Of a DNA stretch of 64,000 nucleotides, positions 33,448 to 42,520 are shown piece after piece; positions within the stretch are counted from its first letter, which is position 1; every line of letters begins with the position of its first letter. The translations under genes were made by a program, and so were the position numbers. Source of the DNA: an uncultured Bacteroidota bacterium (GTDB taxonomy: Bacteria > Bacteroidota > Bacteroidia > Bacteroidales > WCHB1-69); the NCBI GenBank assembly GCA_902786595.1, contig CADADB010000001.1, positions 286,892 to 350,891 on the forward strand. Direction: 5' to 3'. The notes beneath the pieces are model-generated. The model was not told where the DNA came from. It saw only the letters and a program-made list of their open reading frames with translations, and did not search any database.

Positions 33448-33930
33448 TTACGCTCCTGCGAACCGCTTCAACGCCCCCTCGTCCAGCCGCTGCACCGTCC
33501 ATTCGTCCATCGGGACGGCCCCGATGCTGCGATAGACTTTCAGGGCGGGCTCGTTCCAGTCGAGGCAGATCCACTCCATACGGCCGCAGTTGCGCTCCCC
33601 GGCGATCTTGGCCAGATGCTTCAGCAGGGCTTTGCCGTATCCCCTACCCCGCTTCTCGGGAAGGATGAACAGGTCTTCGAGATAGAGTCCCTTGCGCCCC
33701 ACGAAAGTGGAGAAGTTGTGGAAGAAGAGGGCGAAGCCGACCACGGTGCCGTCTTCCTCCGCGAAGACCACTTCGGCGGAACACTCCACGAACAAGGAGT
33801 GATAGACGGTGGCCTCGTCGGCCACCACCTCGTCGGCGCATTTCTCATAGACAGCCAACTTCTTGATGAATTCTAAGACGAGACCCGCCTCTTCGGGCTT
33901 CGCCGGACGGATATTGAAACTATGGCTCAT
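33448..33930 (-). CDS. GNAT-family N-acetyltransferase
   Basis: 160 residues. The acetyl-CoA loop is EDLFILPEKRGRGYGKALLK near residue 90 (RGRGYG variant of R/QxxGxG/A), followed by the conserved helix and WICLDWNEPALKVYRSIGAV. The N-terminus (FNIRPAKPEEAGLVLEFIKK) is the usual first strand and helix. It resembles diamine / spermidine-type acetyltransferases, but the substrate cannot be fixed from sequence. Single gene, convergent with the helicase. Confidence 0.92.
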   Translation of the reverse strand: MSHSFNIRPAKPEEAGLVLEFIKKLAVYEKCADEVVADEATVYHSLFVECSAEVVFAEEDGTVVGFALFFHNFSTFVGRKGLYLEDLFILPEKRGRGYGKALLKHLAKIAGERNCGRMEWICLDWNEPALKVYRSIGAVPMDEWTVQRLDEGALKRFAGA

Positions 33931-33969
33931 ATACTATCATTTTGTTATACTTTTTACGATTGCCACTCC

Positions 33970-35409
33970 TCACGCCAACCGTCCCAGCAACTCGATCAGC
34001 ACCCGCCAGATGTCGTGGATGGTCGAGAGTTCCACGCGCTCGCTGGTGGAGTGCGGCTCCACGATGCGCGGACCGATGCTGGCGATCTGGATGCCGGGAT
34101 AGTGCTGCACGAAGAAGCCCGCCTCCAACACGAAGTGCATCGCCACCATGCGGGGACGCCAGCCCAGCACGTCCTGGAACGTGTCGCTGACCCGCTGCAG
34201 GAACGGCGACTGCTGGTCTTCCTGCCACGCCGGGGCCGACATCACGACCTCGGAAACGGCGCCTGCTTCGGCAAAGGTCGCGGCAATCGTCTTGCTCAAC
34301 GCGGCCATGTCGTCGTCAACGAAGCTGCGGGTGTGGGTGGAGACGAAAAGGTGGTCTTCTTCCGCCACGATACGCCCCACATTGTTGGAGGTTTCCACCG
34401 TGCCGGGCATCGTCTCACTCATCTTCACCACGCCCTGCGGCACCTTCTCCAAACTGCGGACCAAAGCCGCAACTGTCTCTTTGGGGATGACCGTCTCCCG
34501 CTTCTCGCACGCCTCCATACTGCAGGTGATGCGCGGGTCGGTGCCCGCATATTGTCTCTGGAACGTCTGGTTGATGTTGTCCAACAGCTCCTTCACGAAC
34601 TCGGAAGCCCCGTTGTTTTCGGTCCAAATCACCATCTCGCCCGACGATGCAATCGAGGCGTTGGCTTCACCGATCTGGATGTCAGCAACTTCGATATCCT
34701 CTTCCTTGCGGATTACTTTCAGGATGATTTTAGTCTGCTCCACCGCGCTGCAGCGTCCCTTGTTGATATCGACGCCGGAGTGGCCGCCCAACCCACCGGC
34801 GATGCGGATGCGGTGCCACTGTCCGTTTTTGGGTGCTGGCAGCCGTTTCACGGGGATGCGATGGAACTGCAGGCAGGCGCCGGCAGCCCCAGTGGTGATG
34901 GTGTCGTAGTCCTCCGAGTCGAGGTTGATGACCTTGCGGCCTTTGAGGAAGTCCTTGCTGAGCTGCGAGGCGCCCGACATGCCGTCCTCCTCGTTGGTCG
35001 TGGTGATGACCTCCAAGGCGGGGTGCACGATGCGGTCGTCTTCGAGCACGGCCAGCGCCATCGACAGTCCGATGCCGTTGTCGGCGCCCAGCGAGGTGCC
35101 GCGGGCCTTCATCCAGCCGCTCTCCTCGTAGGCTTCGACGGGGTCGTTGAGCGGGTCGTTCATGCCCACGCAGACCATGTCCATGTGGTTGAGCAGCACG
35201 ATGGGCTCGGCCGCCTCATGTCCGGGGGTGGCGGGCTTGCGAATCACCACGCAGTTCTCCTTGTCATGCTCGTACTCCAAATGCAGCCGCTCGGCGAACT
35301 GGCAAAGGTAGTCGGCGATGCGCTCCTCATGGTGCGAGGGACGCGGAATCCGGTTCAGCTCGCGGAAGATGCTGAAAACACGGTCGGTATTGATGTTGTT
35401 GGTTGTCAT
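33970..35409 (-). CDS. pepD: Aminoacyl-histidine dipeptidase (M20 family)
   Basis: 479 residues from the ATG at 35409 (MTTNNINTDRVFSIFRELNR); an upstream ATG at 35448 is less likely. Cytoplasmic di-zinc peptidase that cleaves Xaa-His and other dipeptides. Metal ligands appear in VLLNHMDMV near 78, LGADNGIGLSMALA near 115 and the catalytic EEDGMSGA near 145, with further ligands near the C-terminus (MHFVLEAGFF, MVEPHSTSE-type IVEPHSTSERV). Length and motif order match PepD. Expression probably starts in the short gap from the DUF4143 gene upstream (35438), with which it may be co-transcribed. Confidence 0.93.
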   Translation of the reverse strand: MTTNNINTDRVFSIFRELNRIPRPSHHEERIADYLCQFAERLHLEYEHDKENCVVIRKPATPGHEAAEPIVLLNHMDMVCVGMNDPLNDPVEAYEESGWMKARGTSLGADNGIGLSMALAVLEDDRIVHPALEVITTTNEEDGMSGASQLSKDFLKGRKVINLDSEDYDTITTGAAGACLQFHRIPVKRLPAPKNGQWHRIRIAGGLGGHSGVDINKGRCSAVEQTKIILKVIRKEEDIEVADIQIGEANASIASSGEMVIWTENNGASEFVKELLDNINQTFQRQYAGTDPRITCSMEACEKRETVIPKETVAALVRSLEKVPQGVVKMSETMPGTVETSNNVGRIVAEEDHLFVSTHTRSFVDDDMAALSKTIAATFAEAGAVSEVVMSAPAWQEDQQSPFLQRVSDTFQDVLGWRPRMVAMHFVLEAGFFVQHYPGIQIASIGPRIVEPHSTSERVELSTIHDIWRVLIELLGRLA

Positions 35410-35437
35410 ATTTTTGGGGGATTGATTTTTTTTAGTG

Positions 35438-36643
35438 TCAGAAACCATTTTTCAAGAAATCAGCAAGTGGGACGTGAATGATGCCCTCATATTTGCTGGA
35501 ATCCATGAAAGGGGTCATCGATATTACATATTTCGGGTAGTTGTCGTTAATCTTCTGAAGGTTCCCGAATTCGCGTTCGAAAGTTGGCTCTTCACTGATG
35601 AGATAAGCTGCCTGAACGTAAATGGTGTCATCACCCTTTGTTCCTACGAAATCGATTTCCGTGGCATACATTTGTCCGACGGTTACCTTATATCCTAAAC
35701 GGATGAGATGCTGATATACAAGGTTTTCCACAATTTTCTCAATGTCATTGGCACGTCTGCCGCCAACTATGAAATTACGGAGCCCAACATCACCAAAATA
35801 ATATTTGTCGTTGTTTTCCAGCAGTTTCTTCCCGTGTAAGTTGAAACGTGTTACATCATGCACAAGAAAAGCCTCGGACATTGCTTTCAAATAATTCAGA
35901 ATGAGGTTCTTGGATACTTCATTCTTGTTGGATGTCATATAGTTTTGAATATTGGTGGCCGACAGCGGCTTGCCGATGTTGTCACCAACATATTTGATCA
36001 GGTTTTCCAAAAAGGACACATTGCGCACTTTTTTGCGACGGACGATGTCTTTCACAAGGATTGTGTTGTAAACGCCCTGAAGATATTGCCGAACGACTTC
36101 GGGGTCATCCAGTCCGATAGGACGAAGGCCGGGCAGTCCTCCAAAATTGATATATCTACGGAGCGTATCATCACTATCTTCCAAATTATGGAAGATCAGG
36201 AACTCTTCATAGCTGAGGCCCTGCACGAAGATTTCCACATATCTGCCAGAAAGCAGAGTCGCCAAGTCGCTTGAAAGCGTGTCGGAATTGCTGCCTGTCA
36301 CAATTATGTCAATATCCGGATTGTCATAGTAATTCCTTAGTCCGCGTTCAAATCCCTCGATTTCCTGAACCTCGTCAATAAGGATAAATGTATGCTTATT
36401 CGGCTCTCTTCGTTCGTCAATATATGCCACCAGATCTTTGTAGTTCTGGATGAAGTCGAAATCGGTCTTTTCCTTGTCAATATAGATGACGCACGAGTCT
36501 GAATCCTGTCGTTTCCGTTGGACAACCTCCCTCATGACGTAACTTTTGCCGACACGGCGTTGACCGGTCAAAACAAGAAGTACGCCTGTGCCGAGAAATT
36601 TCTCTACTTTTGAGTAGTAATAGGGTCTATAAACCAGTTCCAT
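35438..36643 (-). CDS. DUF4143 / AAA_14 ATPase
   Basis: 401 residues. A P-loop ATPase: Walker A is LTGQRRVGKSYVMRE near residue 25, Walker B is TFILIDEVQEIEGF near 90, and IIVTGSNSDTLSSDLATLLS is sensor 1. The C-terminal half contains the DUF4143 region (YYFGDVGLRNFIVGG) and a PD-(D/E)xK-like patch (VGQMYATEIDFVGTKG...YVQAAY). These mobile 'AAA_14' proteins are common in Bacteroidetes with unclear function. Two palindromic operator-like sites lie just upstream. A second member is at 56598. Confidence 0.88.
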   Translation of the reverse strand: MELVYRPYYYSKVEKFLGTGVLLVLTGQRRVGKSYVMREVVQRKRQDSDSCVIYIDKEKTDFDFIQNYKDLVAYIDERREPNKHTFILIDEVQEIEGFERGLRNYYDNPDIDIIVTGSNSDTLSSDLATLLSGRYVEIFVQGLSYEEFLIFHNLEDSDDTLRRYINFGGLPGLRPIGLDDPEVVRQYLQGVYNTILVKDIVRRKKVRNVSFLENLIKYVGDNIGKPLSATNIQNYMTSNKNEVSKNLILNYLKAMSEAFLVHDVTRFNLHGKKLLENNDKYYFGDVGLRNFIVGGRRANDIEKIVENLVYQHLIRLGYKVTVGQMYATEIDFVGTKGDDTIYVQAAYLISEEPTFEREFGNLQKINDNYPKYVISMTPFMDSSKYEGIIHVPLADFLKNGF

Positions 36644-36680
36644 GTCTCAATATTTTTCTCGCGCAAAAATACTATTTTTT

Positions 36681-36740
36681 TTGTTCACTATAATGAACAA
36701 AATGAAAAATTTTTGATTTTTGTTCATTATGATGAACGAA
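36681..36740. promoter_or_regulatory. Pair of TTGTTCA/TGAACAA palindromes upstream of the DUF4143 gene
   Basis: TTGTTCA 36681-36687 pairs with TGAACAA 36694-36700; TTGTTCA 36720-36726 pairs with TGAACGAA at 36733-36740. Start-to-start distance is 39 bp. They look like a dimer-binding operator pair. Confidence 0.6.
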
Positions 36741-36913
36741 TTTCAAGGATTGGTTAAGACATTTGAGCAGCTTCGTCCGCAAGGGAGATCAAATGTTTCC
36801 ATTTTTCTAATTGCCTTAAGCAGTCCAGTGTGAATTCTTCAGTCTATGAATCTTGGATAATACATAAAATCGCAACCTTATATTATTGACTACAAAAACA
36901 CAAAATTAATATT

Positions 36914-36991
36914 ATCCAAGGAAATAAATTGCTAAAATTCGATAAAATCCAAAGAAATAAACTGTCGGATTATGATAAAATCCAAGGAAAT
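36914..36991. repeat. 33-bp tandem repeat with ATCCAAGGAAAT core (2.4 units)
   Basis: Cores at 36914-36925, 36947-36958 and 36980-36991, exactly 33 bp apart. Each full unit starts ATCCAArGAAATAAA and ends GATAAA. The spacing is about three helical turns. Confidence 0.8.
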
Positions 36992-37007
36992 ATCTTTTCG
37001 CAACAGG

Positions 37008-37571
37008 CTATTTCAGCTTCATCCCGTCCTTGAAGGCTTCGCCAACGCGTTGGGAGACAAGATAGTAACCGTGCGTGTAGGGGTCGAAGGCGATGGCCTT
37101 CAGGGCGTCGATATCCACTTTGCCCTCCTTCATCTTGTCGGCTTCCACGGAGGTTTGCAGCACCTTGCCGATAACACCCAGACCAGTGTCATCGCCTTGG
37201 TATTCAATAAATTCGCACTCCATCGCGATGGGCAGCTCGTTGATGACGGGAGCATCCACCAATGAGGATTTGGTGGCGGTGAGACCGCTCTTGGCGAACT
37301 TGTCTTTCTCCTTGTGACCCGACACCACGCCGAAATAGTCGGCCTCCACCACATGGGCGGCGTCGGCGATGTGGACCACAAAGCCCTTGCGTTTCTTGAT
37401 GTTCTCCACCGTCTTGTGGGTTTCGGTGAGGTTGAGGGCCACGCGGTCGCGGTCGAGCATCGTGCCCCAGGCGGCGTTCATCACGTCAACGGTACCGTCC
37501 TCGTTGTAGGTGGCGACGAGCAGAACGGGCATCGGGAAAATGGCTTCGGTTGTTTTAATCGGTTGTTTCAT
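37008..37571 (-). CDS. Flavin reductase family protein (FMN-binding split barrel)
   Basis: 187 residues, starting MKQPIKTTEAIFPMPVLLVA. The core TYNEDGTVDVMNAAWGTMLD and VALNLTETHKTVENIKKRKG is the flavin-binding split-barrel pattern, with a conserved C-terminal strand set (MECEFIEYQGDDTGLGVIGK). Members often act as flavin reductases or store FMN, supplying reduced flavin to other enzymes. It is flanked on both sides by ATCCAAGGAAAT repeats and is followed, on the same strand downstream, by nothing closely linked; the AraC-type gene lies upstream. Confidence 0.9.
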   Translation of the reverse strand: MKQPIKTTEAIFPMPVLLVATYNEDGTVDVMNAAWGTMLDRDRVALNLTETHKTVENIKKRKGFVVHIADAAHVVEADYFGVVSGHKEKDKFAKSGLTATKSSLVDAPVINELPIAMECEFIEYQGDDTGLGVIGKVLQTSVEADKMKEGKVDIDALKAIAFDPYTHGYYLVSQRVGEAFKDGMKLK

Positions 37572-37667
37572 AATGGATTATATTTAACTTGTGATTACTT
37601 GAAATGCTTATTGGTATTGGAATGCAAAAGTAGAAAATCTGCCAATAAAAAAGCACAAAGAAATCCC

Positions 37668-37738
37668 ATCCAAGGAAAAAAACATCGGAATTCTATAAAT
37701 TCCATAATTTGCCGAAATCAGACAAAATCCAAGGAAAT
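37668..37738. repeat. Two further ATCCAAGGAAAT-type sites
   Basis: ATCCAAGGAAAA at 37668-37679 and ATCCAAGGAAAT at 37727-37738, the second ending 4 bp before the AraC stop codon. Same core as the tandem array at 36914-36991. Confidence 0.65.
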
Positions 37739-37741
37739 CCC

Positions 37742-38593
37742 TTATTGGCTGTTGCGGAAGTCGGAGGGACTCATGCCCGTCTCGCGGCGGAAATAACGGC
37801 TGAACGTGGATTGTTCCTCGAAACCTAACATGTCGGCGATGACCTGCACCGAGAGGTCTCGCCGAACGTGCAGCAGCATTTTCGCTTCCGCCACAACTTG
37901 GCGATGAATCCAGTAGGCGGCGGTTTGACCCGTCTCCTGCTTGACAACAGCACTGAAATGTTTGCTTGACAAGCATGCTTTCTCGGCATAGAAGCTCACG
38001 TCGCGGTGTTCGCGGAAATGCTGTGCGAGGTCATTGTGGAAATGTGCACTGACCCGCTTGTCGGCAGGTGCCTCGTTCAGTTTGTTCCGGCGGTAGTTGC
38101 TGAGCAAGCGCAGGAAGAATTCCAACAGGCGCATCATCAGCATCTGATGGTCGGGAAGTTTGAGACGAGTGATTTCGCACATCCCCTCCACCACGTTCGT
38201 TATCATTTTGTATTCATGCCTGTCGAGCTTCACGTTGGGATGCGGCTCGTAGCGGTAACGCAGTTGGTTGATGATTTGCAGCATCGGGTCATTCAGGAGC
38301 GATGCCCTGACCACAATCAATGTGGCACGATAGTCGTCGGTTTTGTCCACTTTCAACAGTCTGTGATTGGGGAAGATGACGCCAACGGTGCGCTGCTCCG
38401 ACAAGTCGGTGATGTCGTCGTACATGAGGTTGATGCGTCCTTTGTGACCGATACAGATGACGTAGTCTGACGAGACAAACGGCTCGTCCCCGGAGGGCAA
38501 CCCCCTCACATCATTGAAAACCACAATGCCTTCCTCCTTGATTCTCTGAGGATAAAGGTTCATCGGATGGGTATATGACGATTTCTTTTTCAT
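37742..38593 (-). CDS. AraC-family transcriptional regulator
   Basis: Up to 283 residues. ATGs lie at 38593 and 38563; a TATTTTTG box ends only 5 bp before 38593, so 38563 (MNLYPQRIKEEGIVVFNDVR) is a plausible start. The N-terminal sensor half is cupin-like and the C-terminal 100 residues hold two HTH motifs (YAEKACLSSKHFSAVVKQET and SVQVIADMLGFEEQSTFSRY, then FRRETGMSP), the AraC/XylS signature. It is divergent from the exported protein gene at 38739 and precedes the flavin reductase; one or both may be targets. Confidence 0.9.
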   Translation of the reverse strand: MKKKSSYTHPMNLYPQRIKEEGIVVFNDVRGLPSGDEPFVSSDYVICIGHKGRINLMYDDITDLSEQRTVGVIFPNHRLLKVDKTDDYRATLIVVRASLLNDPMLQIINQLRYRYEPHPNVKLDRHEYKMITNVVEGMCEITRLKLPDHQMLMMRLLEFFLRLLSNYRRNKLNEAPADKRVSAHFHNDLAQHFREHRDVSFYAEKACLSSKHFSAVVKQETGQTAAYWIHRQVVAEAKMLLHVRRDLSVQVIADMLGFEEQSTFSRYFRRETGMSPSDFRNSQ

Positions 38594-38738
38594 GATGCAA
38601 AAATACGGATTTTTTAAAAAATACGTCACAATCAGTCTTTTTGCCAAATTTTTGCGTCGATATGTCAACTTACGTGACGGTGGCGAAATTAATTTTGCAG
38701 GCAAATTTAATAGTACGTATTTTCTAAAAGACAATCTT
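38594..38738. promoter_or_regulatory. Divergent promoter region between AraC gene and exported protein gene
   Basis: Minus box TATTTTTG (38598-38605) for the regulator; plus box TAATTTTG (38690-38697) for the gene at 38739. CGTCAC near 38624 and GTGACG near 38674 form an inverted pair that might be a regulator site. Confidence 0.5.
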
Positions 38739-40736
38739 ATGAAACACACAGCTTTCCTGATCTGTATGTTGCTTTTGACAACCTGCGCTTTTGCACAGAC
38801 GCCGAGCGACAACACCGTCGAAGTGGTCTATAACGGCACGACGGCAACGGTGGCCGTCGCCGACAATGTGACGCAGTACCTGACCGTCTCGCAGCAAGGG
38901 GCGCACGTCTCCATCACTCAGAGCGATTCCCTTGCCAGCGAAATCACCTACAAGCTGAGCGGCACTTCGACCGACGGTGAGTTCTATATGTCGGGCTCTT
39001 ACAAGGCCACTCTCGAGCTCAACGGCATCACGTTGACCAACGTCACTCCCGTATATAGTGGTGCTGCCATACACATCCAGAACGGCAAGCGCATCAACGT
39101 CAAGCTGATTACCGGCACCACCAACACGCTCGTAGATGCGGCCAGCGGCTCGCAGAAGGGCTGCCTCTACGTGAAAGGCCACGCCGAGTTCAAACAGCAG
39201 GGCACGCTCAACGTGGTCGGCAACGTGAAACACGGCATCAAGGCCGGCGAGTACATCAGCATAAAGAACGCCACGATCAATGTGACCTCCGCCGTGGGCG
39301 ACGGCATCTCGTGCAACCAGTATTTTCTGATGGAGAGCGGCACCCTCAACATCAGCGGCACCGCTGATGACGGCATCCAGTGCGACCTTGATGGCGACAC
39401 CTCCACCGGCATCACCACCGACCATGAGGACGAAGACTCGGGCAACATGTACATCAGCGGCGGTACTATCACCATCAATTGCACGGCGATTGCCGCCAAG
39501 GGCATCAAATGCGCGGGTGACCTATACATCACCGATGAACCCGTCATCACGGTAACCACCAGCGGCAAAGGCACTTGGGATGAGGATGACTTGGAAACCA
39601 AAGCGGCCTGCGGAATAAGCGCTGACGGGGACATCAACATCAGCGGCGGCACGTTCAACTTGACCTCCACCGGTTCGGGTGGCAAAGGGCTGAAATGCGA
39701 CAACGTGCTGACCATCAGCGGTGGTAACATCACCATATCCACCAGCGGCGGCCTCTACTACAACAATGGCACATCGGAAAACACCAACTACACTGGCAAC
39801 ACCGACCATGTGAACAGCGACTATTACTCGTCGCCCAAGGGCATCAAAGCCGGCTTGAAGACGCAGGTCGGCAACAGCTACACTTACACCCACAGCGGTG
39901 GCATGGTCATCAGCGGCGGCTATACAAAGGTGACCACTACCGGTTATAACGGCGAAGGCATCGAGAGCAAGAACACATTGGAGATAACGGGTGGCGAAGT
40001 CTATGTCAACGCATACGACGACGGCGTCAATTCAGCCCAGAATCTGACCGTCACCGACGGTTATGTCTATTCCCGCTCCAACAACAACGACGGCATGGAT
40101 GCCAATGGCAACTTTTACATCAATGGCGGCCTTGTTTACGCCATCGGCGCACGTTCGCCCGAGTTGGCCATCGATGCCAATTCAGAAGGGGGAAAGAAGG
40201 TCTATGTCAACGGAGGTGTTGTCATCGCGGTGAGAGGCATCGAAAACGGTAGCTCCATCAACCAACCCTATATCCAGTCTTCGTCCGTCAGCGGAAACAG
40301 CTGGTACACTGTGACTTACGGCGACAATGCCGTGGCGTTCTATACTCCCACGATTAACACCGGCGGCGGCGGTCCTGGCGGTGGTGGTCCTGGTGGCGGT
40401 GGTCCTGGTGGCGGCAATTCGTCCACGTTGATTTCCGCTCCCTTAACGCCATCGCTCGCTAACGGGAACACCATAAGCGGTGGCACCTCGCATTTCGAGG
40501 CGAACTGTTATGTCAGTGGTGATGACGGCGGCGACGACACTGGCATCGACGAACTTGACATGGAGGATGTCACCATCAAGAGTCTGAACGGCAATATTAT
40601 CGTGGAAGGTTGTGAAGACTGTGCAGTGACCATATTCAATATGGAAGGCCGTAGGGTAGGGGACAGTGGACTTGCTCCCGGCGTGTATATCGTCAAAGTC
40701 GGCGACCGCCCGGCACGAAAAGTTGTCGTGAACTAG
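38739..40736 (+). CDS. Exported carbohydrate-binding-type protein (DUF4353) with sorting-like C-terminus
   Basis: About 665 residues from the ATG at 38739 (MKHTAFLICMLLLTTCAFAQ, signal peptide). The body is a long right-handed beta-helix-like array of repeats with motifs such as LNISGTADDGIQCD, GNMYISGGTITINCTAIAAK and DINISGGTFNLTSTGSGGKG, typical of 'carbohydrate-binding domain-containing' DUF4353 proteins. A Gly-rich linker (GGGGPGGGG repeats) near residue 545 precedes an acidic strand and a C-terminal segment (CAVTIFNMEGRRVGDSGLAP, GVYIVKVGDRPARKVVV) like a T9SS sorting domain. It is probably surface-exposed, perhaps an adhesin or glycan binder; the ligand is unknown. Confidence 0.85.
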   Translation: MKHTAFLICMLLLTTCAFAQTPSDNTVEVVYNGTTATVAVADNVTQYLTVSQQGAHVSITQSDSLASEITYKLSGTSTDGEFYMSGSYKATLELNGITLTNVTPVYSGAAIHIQNGKRINVKLITGTTNTLVDAASGSQKGCLYVKGHAEFKQQGTLNVVGNVKHGIKAGEYISIKNATINVTSAVGDGISCNQYFLMESGTLNISGTADDGIQCDLDGDTSTGITTDHEDEDSGNMYISGGTITINCTAIAAKGIKCAGDLYITDEPVITVTTSGKGTWDEDDLETKAACGISADGDINISGGTFNLTSTGSGGKGLKCDNVLTISGGNITISTSGGLYYNNGTSENTNYTGNTDHVNSDYYSSPKGIKAGLKTQVGNSYTYTHSGGMVISGGYTKVTTTGYNGEGIESKNTLEITGGEVYVNAYDDGVNSAQNLTVTDGYVYSRSNNNDGMDANGNFYINGGLVYAIGARSPELAIDANSEGGKKVYVNGGVVIAVRGIENGSSINQPYIQSSSVSGNSWYTVTYGDNAVAFYTPTINTGGGGPGGGGPGGGGPGGGNSSTLISAPLTPSLANGNTISGGTSHFEANCYVSGDDGGDDTGIDELDMEDVTIKSLNGNIIVEGCEDCAVTIFNMEGRRVGDSGLAPGVYIVKVGDRPARKVVVN

Positions 40737-40756
40737 TAGGCGACCGCAGTCTGCAA

Positions 40757-41389
40757 TCACTCTCCCAGCATCCGTTGAATATCCTCCTCCAAACCTTCCG
40801 GTGACACCATCGGTTCAAAGCGCAGGATGGTTTTGCCGTCTTTGGAAACCAAAAACTTGCCGAAGTTCCACTTGATGGCATCGCCTTTGTCGAAACCGGA
40901 ACCCGTTTTTTGGTGAATCATGTCGAGCTGGGCGGCGAAGGCCTCGTAGCCCTCCGGATAGCCGGTGAACGGGGCTTTGGACTTAAGGAAGGTGTAGAGC
41001 GGACTCTCTTTCTTCCCGTTGACATCGACTTTGTCGAACAGCGGGAACGTGACGTTGTAGGTCAAAGAACAGAAATTCTGAATCTCCTCGTTGGTGCCGG
41101 GCTCCTGTTCGAGGAACTGGTTGCACGGGAACGCCAGGATCTCCAGTCCTTGGTCCTTGTATTTCAGATAGAGGGCTTCGAGGCCTTCATATTGCGGGGT
41201 GAGCCCGCACTTGCTCGCCACATTGACGATCAGCAGCACCTTGCCTTTGTAGTCGGCCAGCGACAAGTCATTGCCTTTGATATCCTTGACCGTGATGTCG
41301 TAGATGCTTTTGTACTTTTTGTTTTGTCCGAAGCAACTCACCGCCGCAAGCAGGGCGAAAGTTGCAATGATGAGGGTTTTAACTTTCAT
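40757..41389 (-). CDS. Exported (lipoprotein-type) glutathione peroxidase family protein
   Basis: 210 residues from the ATG at 41389. A signal with lipobox-like [10 protein letters not shown] near residue 18 suggests a lipid-anchored periplasmic enzyme. The mature part matches glutathione peroxidases: peroxidatic Cys in [32 protein letters not shown] with the Gln, and [11 protein letters not shown] with Trp-Asn. It is a paralog of the cytosolic enzyme at 16220, so the organism protects two compartments against peroxides. It converges with the DUF4353 gene. Confidence 0.92.
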   Translation of the reverse strand: MKVKTLIIATFALLAAVSCFGQNKKYKSIYDITVKDIKGNDLSLADYKGKVLLIVNVASKCGLTPQYEGLEALYLKYKDQGLEILAFPCNQFLEQEPGTNEEIQNFCSLTYNVTFPLFDKVDVNGKKESPLYTFLKSKAPFTGYPEGYEAFAAQLDMIHQKTGSGFDKGDAIKWNFGKFLVSKDGKTILRFEPMVSPEGLEEDIQRMLGE

Positions 41390-41518
41390 AAGAGCTGTTC
41401 TATTTTTGAACGGCAAAGATACAAAAAACGCCGATGTGGTTGTAAATCACGACCATCTCGCACTCATGCTAAATGAGGTAAAGATTTGTTTATGGAAGAC
41501 CATATTGGTACTGCTGGG

Positions 41519-41563
41519 GATTGACGATGCGCCATGTAGGCCTTGTAAACGGTGCGGGCTATT
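41519..41563 (-). pseudogene. Remnant of a tyrosine phosphatase C-terminus
   Basis: The minus strand reads IARTVYKAYMAHRQ, nearly the same as IARTVFKAYMAHRH at the C-terminus of the phosphatase at 46061-46771, with DNA similarity of about 40 bp. No further phosphatase sequence adjoins it. It directly follows the PCMD stop codon. Confidence 0.55.
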
Positions 41564-41566
41564 GGA

Positions 41567-42520
41567 TCAGTACACCAACCGTATGTTGTCAACCCACAAC
41601 ACATTGCCCGGACAGCCGGTGAACGCTTCCTGACAGCCGGCGGAAATCTGCAGAATCAGATGGGTGGGCGTCGCATCTGCTTTATAGCCAATCTCTTGCA
41701 CAGGAACCATCTTCCCTTTTGAATTGCGAGCCATAAAACGGTCTTTTGACAATTTCTCCCAAGACTTGTGGTTTGGGGTCTTGGTTATGTCCCCATAGCG
41801 TATGGGCACACGATAGTTGTTTTTCCAGTCGGGGACACTTTTCGTGATGCGTTCCGATGCCGTTCCTACGCGATAGGCGAAGATGTTGCCGTCGGCGTCT
41901 TCCCAACGGTGTTGCAGAAACAGTATGATCTCGCCCGCATCCTGCCCTTGAACAGTGGTCACTTTGGTGGATCCTGTGGCCCGCACCATTGACCTGCCCT
42001 GCTGTATAACCGCTTTGTAGTCAAGCATAAGCGCTATCGGTCGTTTCGTGAACGGAATGCCCATGTCAATGGCTTTCATCGGCACTTTGACCCCTTCCAA
42101 GGTCACGGGGTCAAGCAGTCGGCCCGTATAGATGCTGCCGGTGGCTAATGCCTTGAGGTCGATGCCAACGGCTTTGACAGTCTGCAATGTGGTCTCTAAC
42201 CGACAGCAGTAGCCCTTGCCCCGTCGCTCCGGAGTGACCGACACAGCGGCTTTCTCCACCCCGCACACTTTGGCGTAGGCATTGCTCGTGCCCCACGGAG
42301 AGCCATTCCTGCCGTAGGGATAGGGCTTGTTCTGTCGTAGGGTGTCAGTCTTGGCGATGACATACAGCGCACGGGTCTTGCCGCCCAACAAAATCGACTC
42401 CTTGATGTAACGCACCGTCCAAGAGTCCATCTTGCCGTAAGGAAGATATTCGATTCTCTCTTGGGAATAAAGGGACATACTCAGGATGGATGTCAAAAAC
42501 AGAAAGAAACATTTTCTCAT
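41567..42520 (-). CDS. PCMD domain protein (putative carbohydrate metabolism domain)
   Basis: 317 residues with signal peptide MRKCFFLFLTSILSMSLYSQ. The middle and C-terminal parts (GIDLKALATGSIYTGRLLDP, GIPFTKRPIALMLDYKAVI, AGCQEAFTGCPGNVLWVDNI) fit the PCMD family of secreted Bacteroidetes beta-sandwich proteins, thought to bind carbohydrate. The start overlaps the stop of the esterase gene by 4 bp, so the two are translated together. It is the last gene of a glycosyltransferase / esterase / PCMD operon. Confidence 0.8.
   Translation of the reverse strand: MRKCFFLFLTSILSMSLYSQERIEYLPYGKMDSWTVRYIKESILLGGKTRALYVIAKTDTLRQNKPYPYGRNGSPWGTSNAYAKVCGVEKAAVSVTPERRGKGYCCRLETTLQTVKAVGIDLKALATGSIYTGRLLDPVTLEGVKVPMKAIDMGIPFTKRPIALMLDYKAVIQQGRSMVRATGSTKVTTVQGQDAGEIILFLQHRWEDADGNIFAYRVGTASERITKSVPDWKNNYRVPIRYGDITKTPNHKSWEKLSKDRFMARNSKGKMVPVQEIGYKADATPTHLILQISAGCQEAFTGCPGNVLWVDNIRLVY

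Larger units (their letters stand above)
36644..37007. other. 364-bp intergenic region with operator-like palindromes and repeats
   Basis: Contains two TTGTTCA...TGAAC palindromes (36681-36740) next to the ATPase gene and three ATCCAAGGAAAT repeats at exact 33-bp intervals (36914-36991) before the flavin reductase stop. No gene seen. Confidence 0.7.

Noticed and set aside
33922-35481. 519-codon open frame on the plus strand
   Set aside because: It is antisense to the well-supported dipeptidase gene; its protein is His/Val/Gly-rich shadow sequence with no motif.
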